Source: Anaerobacillus isosaccharinicus (GTDB lineage: Bacteria > Bacillota > Bacilli > Bacillales > Anaerobacillaceae). From it: DNA of 64,000 bases. Positions 1 to 8,900 of the stretch are shown piece after piece (the stretch's first letter is position 1; each line of letters starts with the position of its first letter). Below the pieces are notes generated by a model. It saw nothing but the letters and a program-made list of their open reading frames with translations. It had not been told where the DNA came from and ran no database searches. A program made the position numbers and the translations under genes. The stretch covers positions 3,958,164 to 4,022,163 of the forward strand of contig NZ_CP063356.1 in NCBI RefSeq assembly GCF_001866075.3, given 5' to 3'.

Positions 1-1786
1 TCTTCTTCAATTGGAAATTAATTGTTGAAAAATATCATAAAAAAACTAAAAAAACACTTGACTTTTTAGTGGAACCCCAATAATCGCCGAGGAGGAATTG
101 ACTTCCTAACAATACGGTGAAATGGGGGATTTAAATGAAACCTGCGCTAATACCACATATCTCATATCAAAACTTCGTTTTAGACCAATTAAATACTCAT
201 TACTCAGGCGGTATACTGACTCTCGTACAAAAAGATTGGACTATTATCTCGAAGTTATGGATCACGGATCTTTCGTTTACCACTACGTGGCTTCATGATT
301 CATATTCAGTTAAAGGTCCTGAGCCACGTGATCCTGCTTCCATGCTTCGCTCTTATCTTTTGTGTTTATTGACAAGTCCGACCCTGAGTATTACAGAATG
401 GGTGAACCAACTCCATCGTGTTCCTCTTTACACGATCCTTAGCGGCTTTGAACCTGGGGATGTTCCAGGTGTCGGTACTTTTTATGACTTCTTCAGACGG
501 CTATCAGGTTTTGAGAAGGCTAATGTAAAACCTTTTATTAAGCTCAAACGAAAAAAGAAGAAGAAGAAAAAACCGAAAAAGGGTGAAAAAGCAACTCCTA
601 GAAACCCTGGTATTATTAGAAAATTAGTGGATCGTCATTTACGCAATGGCTCAAAACAAAAACAATTGCCGGGAGATCAATTATACGCGTTTTTTCAATC
701 TCAATTTCTTGAAGTTTCAGCGAGATTGGGTTTGCTTGGGGATCCCCATTCCCTTGGTGTTGTTGGAGATGGGACACCCGTGGAAACAGCGAGATACCCA
801 AGGAGCAAACCTATTTGTGATTGTAGTGCCCAAGGACTAACGAATTGTACTCATCCTCGTCGATATTCTCAACCTGACATCGACTCAGGTTGGGATAGTT
901 CAAGGGAGAGGTACTTCAACGGATATCATCTCTACATGATATCCACTAGCGATAGCCAATACGACTTGCCGCTATATCCACGGCTGCATCCTGCTTCCCG
1001 GCATGATTCAGTCAGCCTAGTGGTTGGTTCAATTGAATTTTCGCAACGGTACACCTTGGGCACAATTGATAAAATCCTTCTCGATGCCGCACATGATGCA
1101 GAACCGATTTACGAATTACTGGACCATCATAATGTGGAACCATTTATTGATCTTAATGTTCGAACAAAGAAAAACTTCAGTACGCAAAGTGATATTCAGA
1201 TTTCTCCCCTAGGCGTTCCTATTTGTCCAATTGGAATGGAAATGAAACCCAATGGGTTTGACAAATCTCAAAACCGCCAAAAGTGGCGTTGTCCACTAGC
1301 TTGCGGAACAAAAAATACATGTTCCACTCCGTGTTCTAAAGCGAAGTATGGCCGGACATTTCATACGTTTAAGCAAGATAATCTTCGTCTGTTCACTAAA
1401 ACACCGAGGTCTTCTGAAAAGTGGAAACTGATTTATAAACGAAGAACTTCAGTTGAACGTTCGAACAAAAGAGAAAAAGTCGACTATCACTTAGAATCTG
1501 GGCGTCATCGCTCTACAAAAATGTGGTATGTCCGCTTATATTCAATCATGATGTGTCAACACATAGATGCTTGGTACAGTAGTCAGAAAGAGACTTTGAA
1601 CATCCAAGAAATCATCTTTTCTAAGAGCGCCTAGTCATTTTTAAAAAATAGCAGCCGTAGGCTTATTTGGTATACACTTTTTTGAAAACACTATGAAAAC
1701 ACATCACTTTGCTGTCCTGTTAATGAAATTCCCAGTAAATTTTTTACAAATCTTCGATAAACTCATCATTTATTCCGAGAGTCTAT
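1..1786 (+). mobile_element. IS4-type insertion sequence, copy 1 (left end outside window)
   Basis: This segment matches 17231-19016 almost base for base; I found one difference (G at 803, A at 18033, silent). Identity stops after the terminal GTCTAT at 1786, where the flanks diverge, which fixes the right end. By comparison with copy 2, about 99 bp of the left end lie before the window. The element carries one transposase gene. Near identity of the two copies implies very recent transposition or gene conversion. Confidence 0.93.
135..1634 (+). CDS. IS4-family DDE transposase (copy 1)
   Basis: A 499-residue transposase that would cut and join the ends of its own element. Visible catalytic signature: D212 in GDGTPVE, an aspartate near 317-321 in LLDAAHDAE, and E441 inside Y434-x2-R437-x3-E441-x6-K448, the YREK signature typical of IS4-family enzymes. 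A lysine-rich stretch (about 137-152) and a Cys-rich stretch (about 386-400, possibly metal-binding) are also visible. The ATG start has a GGGGGA ribosome binding site. The product is identical to that of the copy at 17365-18864. Family assignment is from the motif; the exact IS name is not known to me. Confidence 0.92.
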   Translation: MKPALIPHISYQNFVLDQLNTHYSGGILTLVQKDWTIISKLWITDLSFTTTWLHDSYSVKGPEPRDPASMLRSYLLCLLTSPTLSITEWVNQLHRVPLYTILSGFEPGDVPGVGTFYDFFRRLSGFEKANVKPFIKLKRKKKKKKKPKKGEKATPRNPGIIRKLVDRHLRNGSKQKQLPGDQLYAFFQSQFLEVSARLGLLGDPHSLGVVGDGTPVETARYPRSKPICDCSAQGLTNCTHPRRYSQPDIDSGWDSSRERYFNGYHLYMISTSDSQYDLPLYPRLHPASRHDSVSLVVGSIEFSQRYTLGTIDKILLDAAHDAEPIYELLDHHNVEPFIDLNVRTKKNFSTQSDIQISPLGVPICPIGMEMKPNGFDKSQNRQKWRCPLACGTKNTCSTPCSKAKYGRTFHTFKQDNLRLFTKTPRSSEKWKLIYKRRTSVERSNKREKVDYHLESGRHRSTKMWYVRLYSIMMCQHIDAWYSSQKETLNIQEIIFSKSA

Positions 1787-1864
1787 TTATGTAGTTTGCC
1801 CATTCTGAATGAAACAATTGAAAAGTTGGAAAAATAACAGTGAACTTACAAAGGAGGAAGTTAT

Positions 1865-2002
1865 ATGGCAAAAGAGGCTATGAAGCAATATAAAGTTACA
1901 CGGGGGAATGCCAAGGATAGTGGGATTTCAGCAACTTATGAATTTACAACTGGCAACAAGACGAGTAAAACTAATGGTCTTAAAGCAAGGAGGAGTAAGT
2001 AA
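1865..2002 (+). CDS. Small basic hypothetical protein (45 aa)
   Basis: A 45-codon frame beginning MAKEAMKQYKVTRG and ending KARRSK, with a strong AAAGGAGG ribosome binding site at the right distance. It is basic and polar with no membrane segment. Its TAA overlaps the ATG of the next small gene, so the two look translationally coupled. I do not recognise the family; size, charge and arrangement are reminiscent of small sporulation-associated proteins, but that is only a guess. It lies just right of IS copy 1. Confidence 0.55.
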   Translation: MAKEAMKQYKVTRGNAKDSGISATYEFTTGNKTSKTNGLKARRSK

Positions 2003-2154
2003 TGAAAGGTGAAAAGGTTAAATGTGAAAACGAAAAGAAAAGTAACTTAGTCGAGAATTATGGGTTAGAGCCAGAGATGAGTCTCCAAAATGTTAAATTT
2101 GCAACAACTGATAATAAGTACTTAAATGAGTATGAGGACGAAAAAGAGGAATAA
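2002..2154 (+). CDS. Small acidic hypothetical protein (50 aa)
   Basis: A 50-codon frame starting MKGEKVKCENEKK and ending NEYEDEKEE, overlapping the previous small gene by one base, with AAGGAGG eight bases before its ATG. It is charged and soluble with an acidic C-terminus, complementing its basic neighbour. A terminator-like hairpin follows directly. The function is unknown. The shared ribosome-binding and overlap arrangement is the main evidence that both small frames are real genes. Confidence 0.5.
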   Translation: MKGEKVKCENEKKSNLVENYGLEPEMSLQNVKFATTDNKYLNEYEDEKEE

Positions 2155-2156
2155 TG

Positions 2157-2206
2157 AAAAAACAGGTTGTCCCAAAATAGATATCCTTGGAGCAGCCTGT
2201 TTTTAT
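2157..2206. terminator. Bidirectional terminator hairpin
   Basis: AACAGGTTGTCCCAA pairs with TTGGAGCAGCCTGTT around a short AT-rich loop, with T runs on both strands. It sits between the convergent small-gene pair (plus strand) and the bactofilin gene (minus strand). Confidence 0.7.
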
Positions 2207-2223
2207 ATGTGATCTTCTTTTTC

Positions 2224-2634
2224 TTAGTTTACAGCTTTTGTTTTCTTTTTTTCTGGGTTTACTTCCGAAATTTCGATTGGGCTATTACCCTTCATTAAAC
2301 TTTCACCGTGGAAGTAGCCGTTTTCGTCAATGACGATCACACTCATTTCTGCTTTTCCATCCAATTTCCCAGTATCATAAATATGAATTTTATGTTCCAC
2401 AATGACATTTCCTTTAACTTTTCCTGCAATAAATAAATTTCTAGCAGTAATCGAATTTTCGACGTAGCCGTCTTTCCCAACTGTTACATCACCGCTACAC
2501 TTTATTTCCCCATAAACTTTACCTTCAATACGGATGCTTGATTGAACATTTAATGTTCCTTCAACGGTTGTTTCTTCACCGATAATTGTTGATATTTCAT
2601 TTAATTTTTTATCATTTTTTTGCTTAGAAAACAT
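2224..2634 (-). CDS. Bactofilin family cytoskeletal protein
   Basis: Bactofilins polymerise without nucleotide and act as membrane-associated scaffolds, often for cell-wall enzymes. The central region (TTVEGTLNVQSSIRIEGKV, then repeated V-x-G-x-I/V turns) has the regular hydrophobic-glycine periodicity of the right-handed beta-helix. A basic KKKTKAVN tail follows. I chose MFSKQKND as the start because family members begin this way; the frame is open back to a GTG at 2682. The GGAGGT site is about 24 bases before this ATG with a small CCAGC/GCTGG hairpin between them, which may shorten the effective spacing. It lies directly downstream of an M23 peptidase gene, a common bactofilin partner. Confidence 0.85.
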   Translation of the reverse strand: MFSKQKNDKKLNEISTIIGEETTVEGTLNVQSSIRIEGKVYGEIKCSGDVTVGKDGYVENSITARNLFIAGKVKGNVIVEHKIHIYDTGKLDGKAEMSVIVIDENGYFHGESLMKGNSPIEISEVNPEKKKTKAVN

Positions 2635-2684
2635 GCTATACCAGCTATTTGCTGGTTCACCTCCTGAAAGTGGATAAAACACGA

Positions 2685-3425
2685 TTAGTTAGAATTTGCT
2701 CGTTCATGGAAAGTCATATAAAGATAAGGATCAATCCGATCTCCGTCTCTCTTGATCTCATAGTGTAAGTGAACACCTGTACTTCGCCCAGTCGTTCCCA
2801 TTCCACCAATGACATCACCTTTTTTTACCGTTTCCCCAACTTGAACATCGATTTTATTTAAATGGGCATAAAGTGTTTCGTATGTATCACCATGTTCAAT
2901 GATCACCGTTAACCCGTAGCCGCCATTTCTTCCGGCATGGATCACCTTCCCATCAGCTGCGGCAAGGATTGGTGTGTTTAATGGGGCTGCAATATCAATT
3001 CCTGAATGAAATGTACGTTTCCAATTAAAAGGGTCTTTTCGATTACCATATTTAGAAGTGAGGCGACCTTCTGTTGCTGGAAAAAGTGTTGGAATTGTTT
3101 TTAACTCATTCTCGTACTCTTGTAGCCGTTTTAATGATTCTTCAAATTTTTCGATGAGGTCAGGTAACTCTTCTTTCATCTCTATTATTTTTAGAGAAGT
3201 TTCATTAGGTTCCAATGATGATAATTCAGGAAATGGAATTCCACCACTGCCATCATTTTCGTTTGAATTTAGGTTTCTTGGCATTTGTAGGTTTAAATTA
3301 CTTATCTGTTCTTCGAATAGTTTAAACTCTTCAATTGTTTGTTGAACGGTTTTGGTTTCTTGCTGCAAAATAGCATAGTCTTGTTTCATTTTTTCTACTT
3401 CTTCTGTTTGTTCCTCTAGTTGCAC
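2685..3425 (-). CDS. M23 family peptidoglycan peptidase (C-terminal part of a frameshifted gene)
   Basis: The frame holds a coiled-coil segment (about residues 1-120) and a complete LytM/M23 endopeptidase domain that would cleave peptide crosslinks in peptidoglycan. Zinc-ligand motifs are visible: H-x3-D in FHSGIDIAA and HLHYE near the end. The frame opens at a GTG without a ribosome binding site, and the expected N-terminal cytoplasmic stretch and membrane anchor are found upstream in another frame (3426-3624). The catalytic domain is intact, but the protein would lack its anchor if the frameshifts are real. The bactofilin gene starts immediately downstream. Confidence 0.8.
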   Translation of the reverse strand: MQLEEQTEEVEKMKQDYAILQQETKTVQQTIEEFKLFEEQISNLNLQMPRNLNSNENDGSGGIPFPELSSLEPNETSLKIIEMKEELPDLIEKFEESLKRLQEYENELKTIPTLFPATEGRLTSKYGNRKDPFNWKRTFHSGIDIAAPLNTPILAAADGKVIHAGRNGGYGLTVIIEHGDTYETLYAHLNKIDVQVGETVKKGDVIGGMGTTGRSTGVHLHYEIKRDGDRIDPYLYMTFHERANSN

Positions 3426-3624
3426 AACTAAAAAGCTCTTTCATTTTCGGATTCAGAAAGTAAATGCATGAGTCCCCCTATTAAAACAATCAACGTCGGA
3501 ATGATACAAAGACTAAGGTAAAAAACTAATTTTGAAAGACGAAATTGTTTAATTGGTGTCTGGGGTCCTGAAGATAGAATTACGGTCCATGTTCTTTTAG
3601 TAGCCAACGATTTTCCTTAGCCAA
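3426..3624 (-). pseudogene. Frameshifted N-terminal segment of the M23 peptidase gene
   Basis: Reading the minus strand from a TTG at 3624, after an AAAGGAGGG site, gives AKENRWLLKEH, then a shift of frame gives WTVILSSGPQTPIKQFRLSK followed by a hydrophobic anchor, ending SENERAF before a stop. The WTVxL...KQFRLSK pattern plus one membrane segment is how many Gram-positive M23 coiled-coil peptidases begin. Adding one T to the T5 run near 3432 joins this frame to the peptidase frame, and one base near 3590 joins it to the start. Two single-base lesions in one gene mean pseudogene or base-calling error. Confidence 0.7.
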
Positions 3625-3748
3625 TTTGCCTAAGGATTCCCTCCTTTCTACTTTAAAAATACATTTCCTCAACAATTATCGACAATAATTGCCACTAATT
3701 CTAATTCTATCAATTTTCTCAAAATTTAAAAAGAAAAATTTATAAATT

Positions 3749-3787
3749 AAAAAACCAGTACGCTACGAATCTTTCATTTGCGTACTG
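3749..3787 (-). terminator. Intrinsic terminator
   Basis: On the minus strand CAGTACGC and GCGTACTG form an 8-bp stem followed by TTTTTT. It lies downstream of the gene ending at 3846. Confidence 0.75.
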
Positions 3788-3845
3788 ATCTTTAGTATTT
3801 TCTATATTTAGTAACTCACTTATGCGTCGTAACAATTAGAAATGA

Positions 3846-4304
3846 TTATTGTTTTTTTTTCAAAATCTCTTTTTGTAATTCAGCTACACCAATAATCATC
3901 AGCGCTTCTAGCTCTGCTTCTGTTAGTCGCTCTTTTAATTGATTAGCCAGTTCATATTGTTCAGCAGTAGACAAGCCTCCCTGAACTTGTGTAGCAATTT
4001 CTTTCATTTCTCCTAATGAAAATTTAGTTAAAACAACTTTCACGCCTTCTTCCTTTGTTGTAAAGGGTAAGTTCACCTGACTTTTGTTTGTATTTGTGTT
4101 TCCTTTTTCGTTGACAAGGGATTGGACCATTTCTTCAATTGCTGGATCGCTTAACAGTTCTTCAATTAGTTGTTCATCTAGTAAGTCATTGACAACATGT
4201 TCAATCACCTTATCAGAAGCAAAGCCTACCATGTAGTTGTACGTATAGTTACCTAAAAAGGCGATCATGACAAGAATGGAAGCAATAATTACGATCTTTT
4301 TCAC
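3846..4304 (-). CDS. Hypothetical membrane-anchored protein (152 aa)
   Basis: Starts at a GTG preceded by AGGAGAG. Residues 5-27 form a hydrophobic anchor or uncleaved signal; the rest is predicted outside the membrane, rich in Glu/Leu helices (for example DEQLIEELLSDPAIEEMVQSL), with a low-complexity NTNTNKSQ linker and a basic KKKQ tail. I see no catalytic motif. It is monocistronic with its own terminator. The function is unknown. Confidence 0.7.
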   Translation of the reverse strand: MKKIVIIASILVMIAFLGNYTYNYMVGFASDKVIEHVVNDLLDEQLIEELLSDPAIEEMVQSLVNEKGNTNTNKSQVNLPFTTKEEGVKVVLTKFSLGEMKEIATQVQGGLSTAEQYELANQLKERLTEAELEALMIIGVAELQKEILKKKQ

Positions 4305-4443
4305 TTAAGTCTCTCCTACCACAAAATTAATCTTTATCTATTTTGTAACATATTTCAAAGGGTTTGGATACTAGTAACAGTTGGCTCTATTAGTAAACAA
4401 TGTACTATTCAATCACCATTTTTACATCGTAGCCTTTAGAATT

Positions 4444-5328
4444 TTATAGATCCACAATGCTATTTTCGCCAACTAAATGAAGTGCGCCTACGACAACAAA
4501 ATAAGTTTCATACTGCCCATTTTTTAAGAATTCTTCAATTTTTGCAGTCATTTTCAAGTCTCGATCAACTGTTAACGCTTCATAGTAGGCTTTGAAATCT
4601 TCACTTTCTTCCTCTTCTAAACTACGTAACTCAGCAAGACGATTAATGTCACCTGCTATCCACATCTCCATTAATTCTGCAATCTTCTCATGATTTTCTT
4701 CTTGTTCAAACAAAGTGGAGTGGAGTGCTTTTTCCTGAGATTCAGGCGTTAAGATTGTATAATGGCCTAACTGATCTTCGATTGTTTCTAAACTAATAAT
4801 CTCTTTCTTTTCTATCGCTGCTTTTTTAAGAAAATATTGATCGATTCCTAGCTCTAAATCGTAGCCTGCCTTTTCTAGAATGAGTGATTCTAGCATATCC
4901 GAGACAAGCCATGGCTTGAAAATAATGACTCCTTCTTCTTGTAAACTAAAATCTTTAATAGTGCTTATTAATTCATCATACAACTCGGTACTGATGTGAT
5001 CTCGGATGGTTGTTCCATCATTGTAGACACCAATTTCACTTATTTGTGCAATCATTTCTTCTGGTTTTAAATCATTGATGTCCATCTCCACTACTAAATA
5101 CTCAGAGGAATTGTATGCAGCATCAATTTTTTCATGGAGCGGATACAATTTTGGAACACCTATATGAATTGAACCAAACAAATAAACGGTATTGTCTTTA
5201 TAATTGACTTCATAAAATACTCCTTTTGAACCTGGAGTTTCTAGTCCAGAGTCCATCACTTGTTTCCCATTGCAACTAACGAGAATACTAATCATGATGG
5301 TTAAAAAAATTAATCTTATAGTTTTCAT
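4444..5328 (-). CDS. TraB/GumN family lipoprotein, C-terminally truncated by a stop codon
   Basis: The N-terminus has a lipoprotein signal with lipobox LVSC. The body fits the TraB/GumN family: an early GSIHIG motif and a late VVVGALHLVGE motif carry the conserved histidines suspected to bind metal. The enzymatic role in bacteria is not established. The reading frame stops with TAA after SIVDL, yet the same frame continues for 13 more codons (NSKGYDVKMVIE) to a TAG at 4405. That continuation resembles the usual family C-terminus, so a TTA-to-TAA change is likely. The start ATG has a weak GAAGGAT site. Confidence 0.8.
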   Translation of the reverse strand: MKTIRLIFLTIMISILVSCNGKQVMDSGLETPGSKGVFYEVNYKDNTVYLFGSIHIGVPKLYPLHEKIDAAYNSSEYLVVEMDINDLKPEEMIAQISEIGVYNDGTTIRDHISTELYDELISTIKDFSLQEEGVIIFKPWLVSDMLESLILEKAGYDLELGIDQYFLKKAAIEKKEIISLETIEDQLGHYTILTPESQEKALHSTLFEQEENHEKIAELMEMWIAGDINRLAELRSLEEEESEDFKAYYEALTVDRDLKMTAKIEEFLKNGQYETYFVVVGALHLVGENSIVDL

Positions 5329-5420
5329 ACTAATAATCCTTCATCCCTTTCTTCGACTGCTGATAAGTATTATTTACGTATTACGGTCATTTAGGTTTCA
5401 AAAAAAGTTTCTGGAAATTA

Positions 5421-5454
5421 AGTACGAACAAACTAGTTCGGATTTGTTCGTACT
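5421..5454. repeat. 12-bp inverted repeat
   Basis: AGTACGAACAAA and TTTGTTCGTACT are perfect inverted repeats around a 10-base spacer, between the helicase gene end and the TraB gene start. There is no T run long enough for a clear terminator, so it may be a terminator relic or an operator. Confidence 0.6.
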
Positions 5455-5514
5455 ATGACGTAACTACTTGAGTTTTCTAGAAATGCTGTATTTCCAACTA
5501 TTTATACTGTAAAA

Positions 5515-7749
5515 CTAAGTTCGTATTTGATTCAAAGAAAGAACTGATAATAAATATTCAACAAAGGTTGGTGAAACCAGTCTTGCTGCTACATAAGGAG
5601 GATGATTGTTTTTTACTCCTTCAAGTGGCAGGCCAAGCCAAAGTATCTGTTCATCAATAATCACAAATGGAAATGGGACTTCTTGGTCATTGAATGATGC
5701 TTTCAATTTAGATGTTCGTGTTTGCTCTGAAATGATCGTTAGCTTAACGCGCTCCCCTTTTGTCGCTAAAACATCTAGCCATTCGTTTGGTAACGGAGAT
5801 GGGCACGAAATAGTGATCGATTTTGTTGCCGATTTCAGGTCACGAAACACTTGTTCTAATTTTAAGGCGTGTATCCATTGAAGCTTAGGGTGTTGGTGTT
5901 TAATCCATGTTCCGATTTGTTGGTGAGTGATAACTTGTTTAGCTTGTTCTTGATGTTCCACAAGCTGGCGGATCGTTTTCCCTTTGTATACATTATTTTT
6001 AATAAATGTTCGGTCACTTACTTGAATAAACTTACCTTTTGTTCGTGTAATGGCCACATTAACGAGGCGCTCGCTATCTTTTCCTGTTAGGAGCATACTT
6101 GATCTCTCGGTTGGATAACTGTCCACGGTATCAAAAATCATCACATCTCGTTCGCTTCCTTGAAATCTATGGACAGTTGCAGAAATGATGTCAGCAACGG
6201 CTTTTTCTTGTTCATAGAGACTTTGGAGAAGTTGTTCCATTAGAAGTGCTTGAGCTCGGTAAGGGGTGACATAACCAATTGATTTCGCTCCACCGTGATA
6301 TGCTTCGTGAATAAGTTGAAACGAAAGAAACAATTGCCACAAATTTAGTCTTGAATTGGACGATTTTTCTTGAATGCAATGCTGCCCTGTAAAGCTTGTA
6401 TCGATTAAAATCGAAGCTAAATTTGGAAATGGCCTTTGAGCGATTAATTCATTTCGTTTGCTAATCATACTTGAATGATCAAACACTTTTCCAGCGTATA
6501 TATACTGATTTGTAAATGCTGAGATTTGAGGATGCATCCGCCGTTGCTCCTTTAACAGCATTAAATGGGGGTGTAACGTACCGTTTTCCATCGAATCTAC
6601 GACACCAGAGCGATGAAAAATATCTTCCTTCAGCCATTTTTCAACTAAAGAATGTCTAGCAGCGGCAATGGGAGGCAATTGTTTAAAATCACCTGAGACA
6701 ATAACCCGCTTCCCTAATGATGCAGCAAAAGCTATTTGCGGAACATAAGCCATACTCGCTTCATCAACAATGACGATATCAAACTCTTTTTCATAGATAG
6801 CTGCGTCTGTTGCGGCCTTGGCTAATGTAGTGCCGACAATTTTAGCTTCTTTTAAAAAGGTCAATTCTTTTTGACGAACTTTTTCAAGTAAAGTCGCTAA
6901 CTTTTTCTCCATCACAAGAAGGCTTTCACTGTCTCGCTTACTAAATGAATGGGCTAAATCATGTTTTATTAACCGCTTTTCTACGGTTATGCTCTCTTTT
7001 TCTTTCGCTAATTTCGGTTCGCGTGTTTCTAGTAACTTTTGTGTTGTTACGGGCTTTTCAATCACTTGCTTTGATCCTGTCCCATAACGAAGGACATCCC
7101 CTTCTTGAAAACGAGCTTTTTTTGTAAGGAATTGAACGATCTCCAAAAGTAAGACATCAACGGCTTGATTACTATGTGACAAGATCAGAACCTTTTTTCC
7201 TTGAAAATACTTGTTTGCCGCAACTCGAGCTAATGTGTATGTCTTTCCGGTTCCAGGTGGCCCCCAGACAAACGTAGCTGGATTATATTTTGACCTGTAA
7301 AATAATTCGTGGAAATTTGTTTTGTTTTTTTCAATCGGGTGTTTTGGTGGTATTGTTGGCTCTAAAAGTTGTTTAATGCGGTTTCGTTTTTTTTTACTTT
7401 TATTTGAATCGTATAAACGTTGGCTAAGTTCTTCTAACAGTTCCCAGGGGTCGTGAAAGAGAAACGCTTCATTAATGAGATCCCCTATCGACTTTTCTAA
7501 TGATAGTAATAGGCTTCTACCTTCAGAAGACCTCATTCTCCCTTCAAGCTTTTGGTTTCCCCATAGGATACGAATGCTTGAGCCAACAGGAATAGAGACT
7601 TGTACAGCCGTTTCGAAATAGTACGTAAAATCATTATGATTAGCCGTAATTAAATGACCGTGTCTAACAGTATATTTTGTACTTCCATATTTCTTTAAGT
7701 GATTAATTTCAACTGAGAGTGCTTCTTGCCACTCATTCATGTAGTCCAT
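5515..7749 (-). CDS. Superfamily 1 DNA/RNA helicase (Upf1/DNA2-like)
   Basis: A helicase-like ATPase of about 744 residues. Walker A is GPPGTGKTYTLA; motif II is DIVIVDEASMA, followed by SGDFKQLPP (motif III); the C-terminal motor shows EQRRMHPQI, VTPYRAQ, TVHRFQGSERDVMIFD and NVAITRTKG. This motif set fits the Upf1/SMUBP2/DNA2 branch of SF1. The last 110 residues resemble a PLD-like fold but without an HKD motif. I started at MDYMNEW because AAAGGATG lies eight bases upstream; an upstream in-frame start at 7788 is less likely. It looks monocistronic, and its substrate is not predictable from sequence. Confidence 0.85.
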   Translation of the reverse strand: MDYMNEWQEALSVEINHLKKYGSTKYTVRHGHLITANHNDFTYYFETAVQVSIPVGSSIRILWGNQKLEGRMRSSEGRSLLLSLEKSIGDLINEAFLFHDPWELLEELSQRLYDSNKSKKKRNRIKQLLEPTIPPKHPIEKNKTNFHELFYRSKYNPATFVWGPPGTGKTYTLARVAANKYFQGKKVLILSHSNQAVDVLLLEIVQFLTKKARFQEGDVLRYGTGSKQVIEKPVTTQKLLETREPKLAKEKESITVEKRLIKHDLAHSFSKRDSESLLVMEKKLATLLEKVRQKELTFLKEAKIVGTTLAKAATDAAIYEKEFDIVIVDEASMAYVPQIAFAASLGKRVIVSGDFKQLPPIAAARHSLVEKWLKEDIFHRSGVVDSMENGTLHPHLMLLKEQRRMHPQISAFTNQYIYAGKVFDHSSMISKRNELIAQRPFPNLASILIDTSFTGQHCIQEKSSNSRLNLWQLFLSFQLIHEAYHGGAKSIGYVTPYRAQALLMEQLLQSLYEQEKAVADIISATVHRFQGSERDVMIFDTVDSYPTERSSMLLTGKDSERLVNVAITRTKGKFIQVSDRTFIKNNVYKGKTIRQLVEHQEQAKQVITHQQIGTWIKHQHPKLQWIHALKLEQVFRDLKSATKSITISCPSPLPNEWLDVLATKGERVKLTIISEQTRTSKLKASFNDQEVPFPFVIIDEQILWLGLPLEGVKNNHPPYVAARLVSPTFVEYLLSVLSLNQIRT

Positions 7750-7840
7750 TTTTAAACATCCTTTAAGTAAAGATAAAAGAACGCCCAATCTAGAAACGAC
7801 TCGGCGAACTTAGTTATATTAATATAGCATAGTTTAAGAA

Positions 7841-8812
7841 TTAGTTTAAGTTAAATCCGCCTGAAGAAGTACGAACTTTAATTTTATAGTCCCCAGAGCC
7901 AATTTTTCCGTAAATAAGGTTATTTGATTTTTCTTCAATGGTCATGCCTGGAACGGATACATTGCCTCTACCGGAGCTTGCTTTGAAGTCGACGATGGCT
8001 GATGAAAGGTCTTGGACATTAATTTCGACTCGACCGCTGGACGTCGCAACGCTAATGTTTCCGTTTAATTGTTTGTTATTAATTGTAATTCTTCCAGAAC
8101 TTGCTGCTGCTGTAATCTCCCCCATACTATCGCTCAATTCTATACTTCCTGATGAAGTAGCGATATTCATTGTAGAGGTTTGAATGTTTTTCAATGTTAT
8201 CGAACCACTGCTTGCACTAGTATTCAAGGAAGCTGCCTCACTATTTGATACTTCAATTCGGCCACTAGATGTTCGAGCATTGAAATTTTTTTCGGCAATG
8301 ATATTACCGATGTCGATTTTTCCAGAGCTTGCTCTTAAATCAAAACTTTTTGCGTGAAGGTCTTCGATTTCAATCTTCCCAGAAGATGTATTAATACTAA
8401 TTGAGTCATACATTTTTTCTGGTACATAGATTTCAAGTTTTGTCCGAATGACGATCGTTCCAAAAATGTTTCTAATCGTCTCACTTTTTCTATTAACTTT
8501 GACACTTAATTTGTCCCTACTAGTATCAACATCTAATGAAAATGAGTTTTTTAATTTACTGCTTACCTCACCTGTTAACTCAATGATTATTTCATCGCTG
8601 TCAGATGGAATTAGGTACACATTTGGTGATGATGAATGAATGTCAATGGAAGTGATTTTATCACCGTCTACTACTTTACTTTCATTTATCTCCACGTTAC
8701 CGCTAGAAAAAAAGTTAAATACAGATGATGATTGTTGTTGAGTTGAATTGAATACTAAAGCGAAAATACCAATCGCAATAAGTGCTAAACCTAAAAGAGC
8801 TCCTTTATTCAT
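7841..8812 (-). CDS. DUF4097 family beta-repeat protein
   Basis: Starts at MNKGALLG, preceded by TTAGGAGG; the longer frame to 8884 lacks a binding site. A single membrane segment (residues about 3-20) precedes an external domain of repeating SSGxI/V units (SSGKIDIG, SSGRIEVS, SSGSITLK, SSGSIELS and so on), the beta-strand periodicity of DUF4097 proteins, called putative adhesins. In related bacteria DUF4097 genes often sit with PadR and DUF1700 genes; none is present here. A long palindrome (8901-8942) lies just upstream. The biological role is unknown. Confidence 0.82.
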   Translation of the reverse strand: MNKGALLGLALIAIGIFALVFNSTQQQSSSVFNFFSSGNVEINESKVVDGDKITSIDIHSSSPNVYLIPSDSDEIIIELTGEVSSKLKNSFSLDVDTSRDKLSVKVNRKSETIRNIFGTIVIRTKLEIYVPEKMYDSISINTSSGKIEIEDLHAKSFDLRASSGKIDIGNIIAEKNFNARTSSGRIEVSNSEAASLNTSASSGSITLKNIQTSTMNIATSSGSIELSDSMGEITAAASSGRITINNKQLNGNISVATSSGRVEINVQDLSSAIVDFKASSGRGNVSVPGMTIEEKSNNLIYGKIGSGDYKIKVRTSSGGFNLN

Positions 8813-8900
8813 CTTATTTCCTCCTAATTTTTTTATAAGAAATTTATTTTGTGTCCTTCTTAAAGTGAATTTCATAATTACCAAAAATGAGCTATATCAA

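Noticed and set aside
646-840. Alternative-frame proteins inside the transposase genes (also 616-801, 1024-1212 and copies at 17846-18442)
   Set aside because: They lie fully within the transposase gene, with no ribosome binding site or family resemblance.
2990-3010. Programmed frameshifting in the M23 gene
   Set aside because: Two separate shifts are needed and no slippery heptamer with a downstream structure is evident; mutation or sequence error is simpler.
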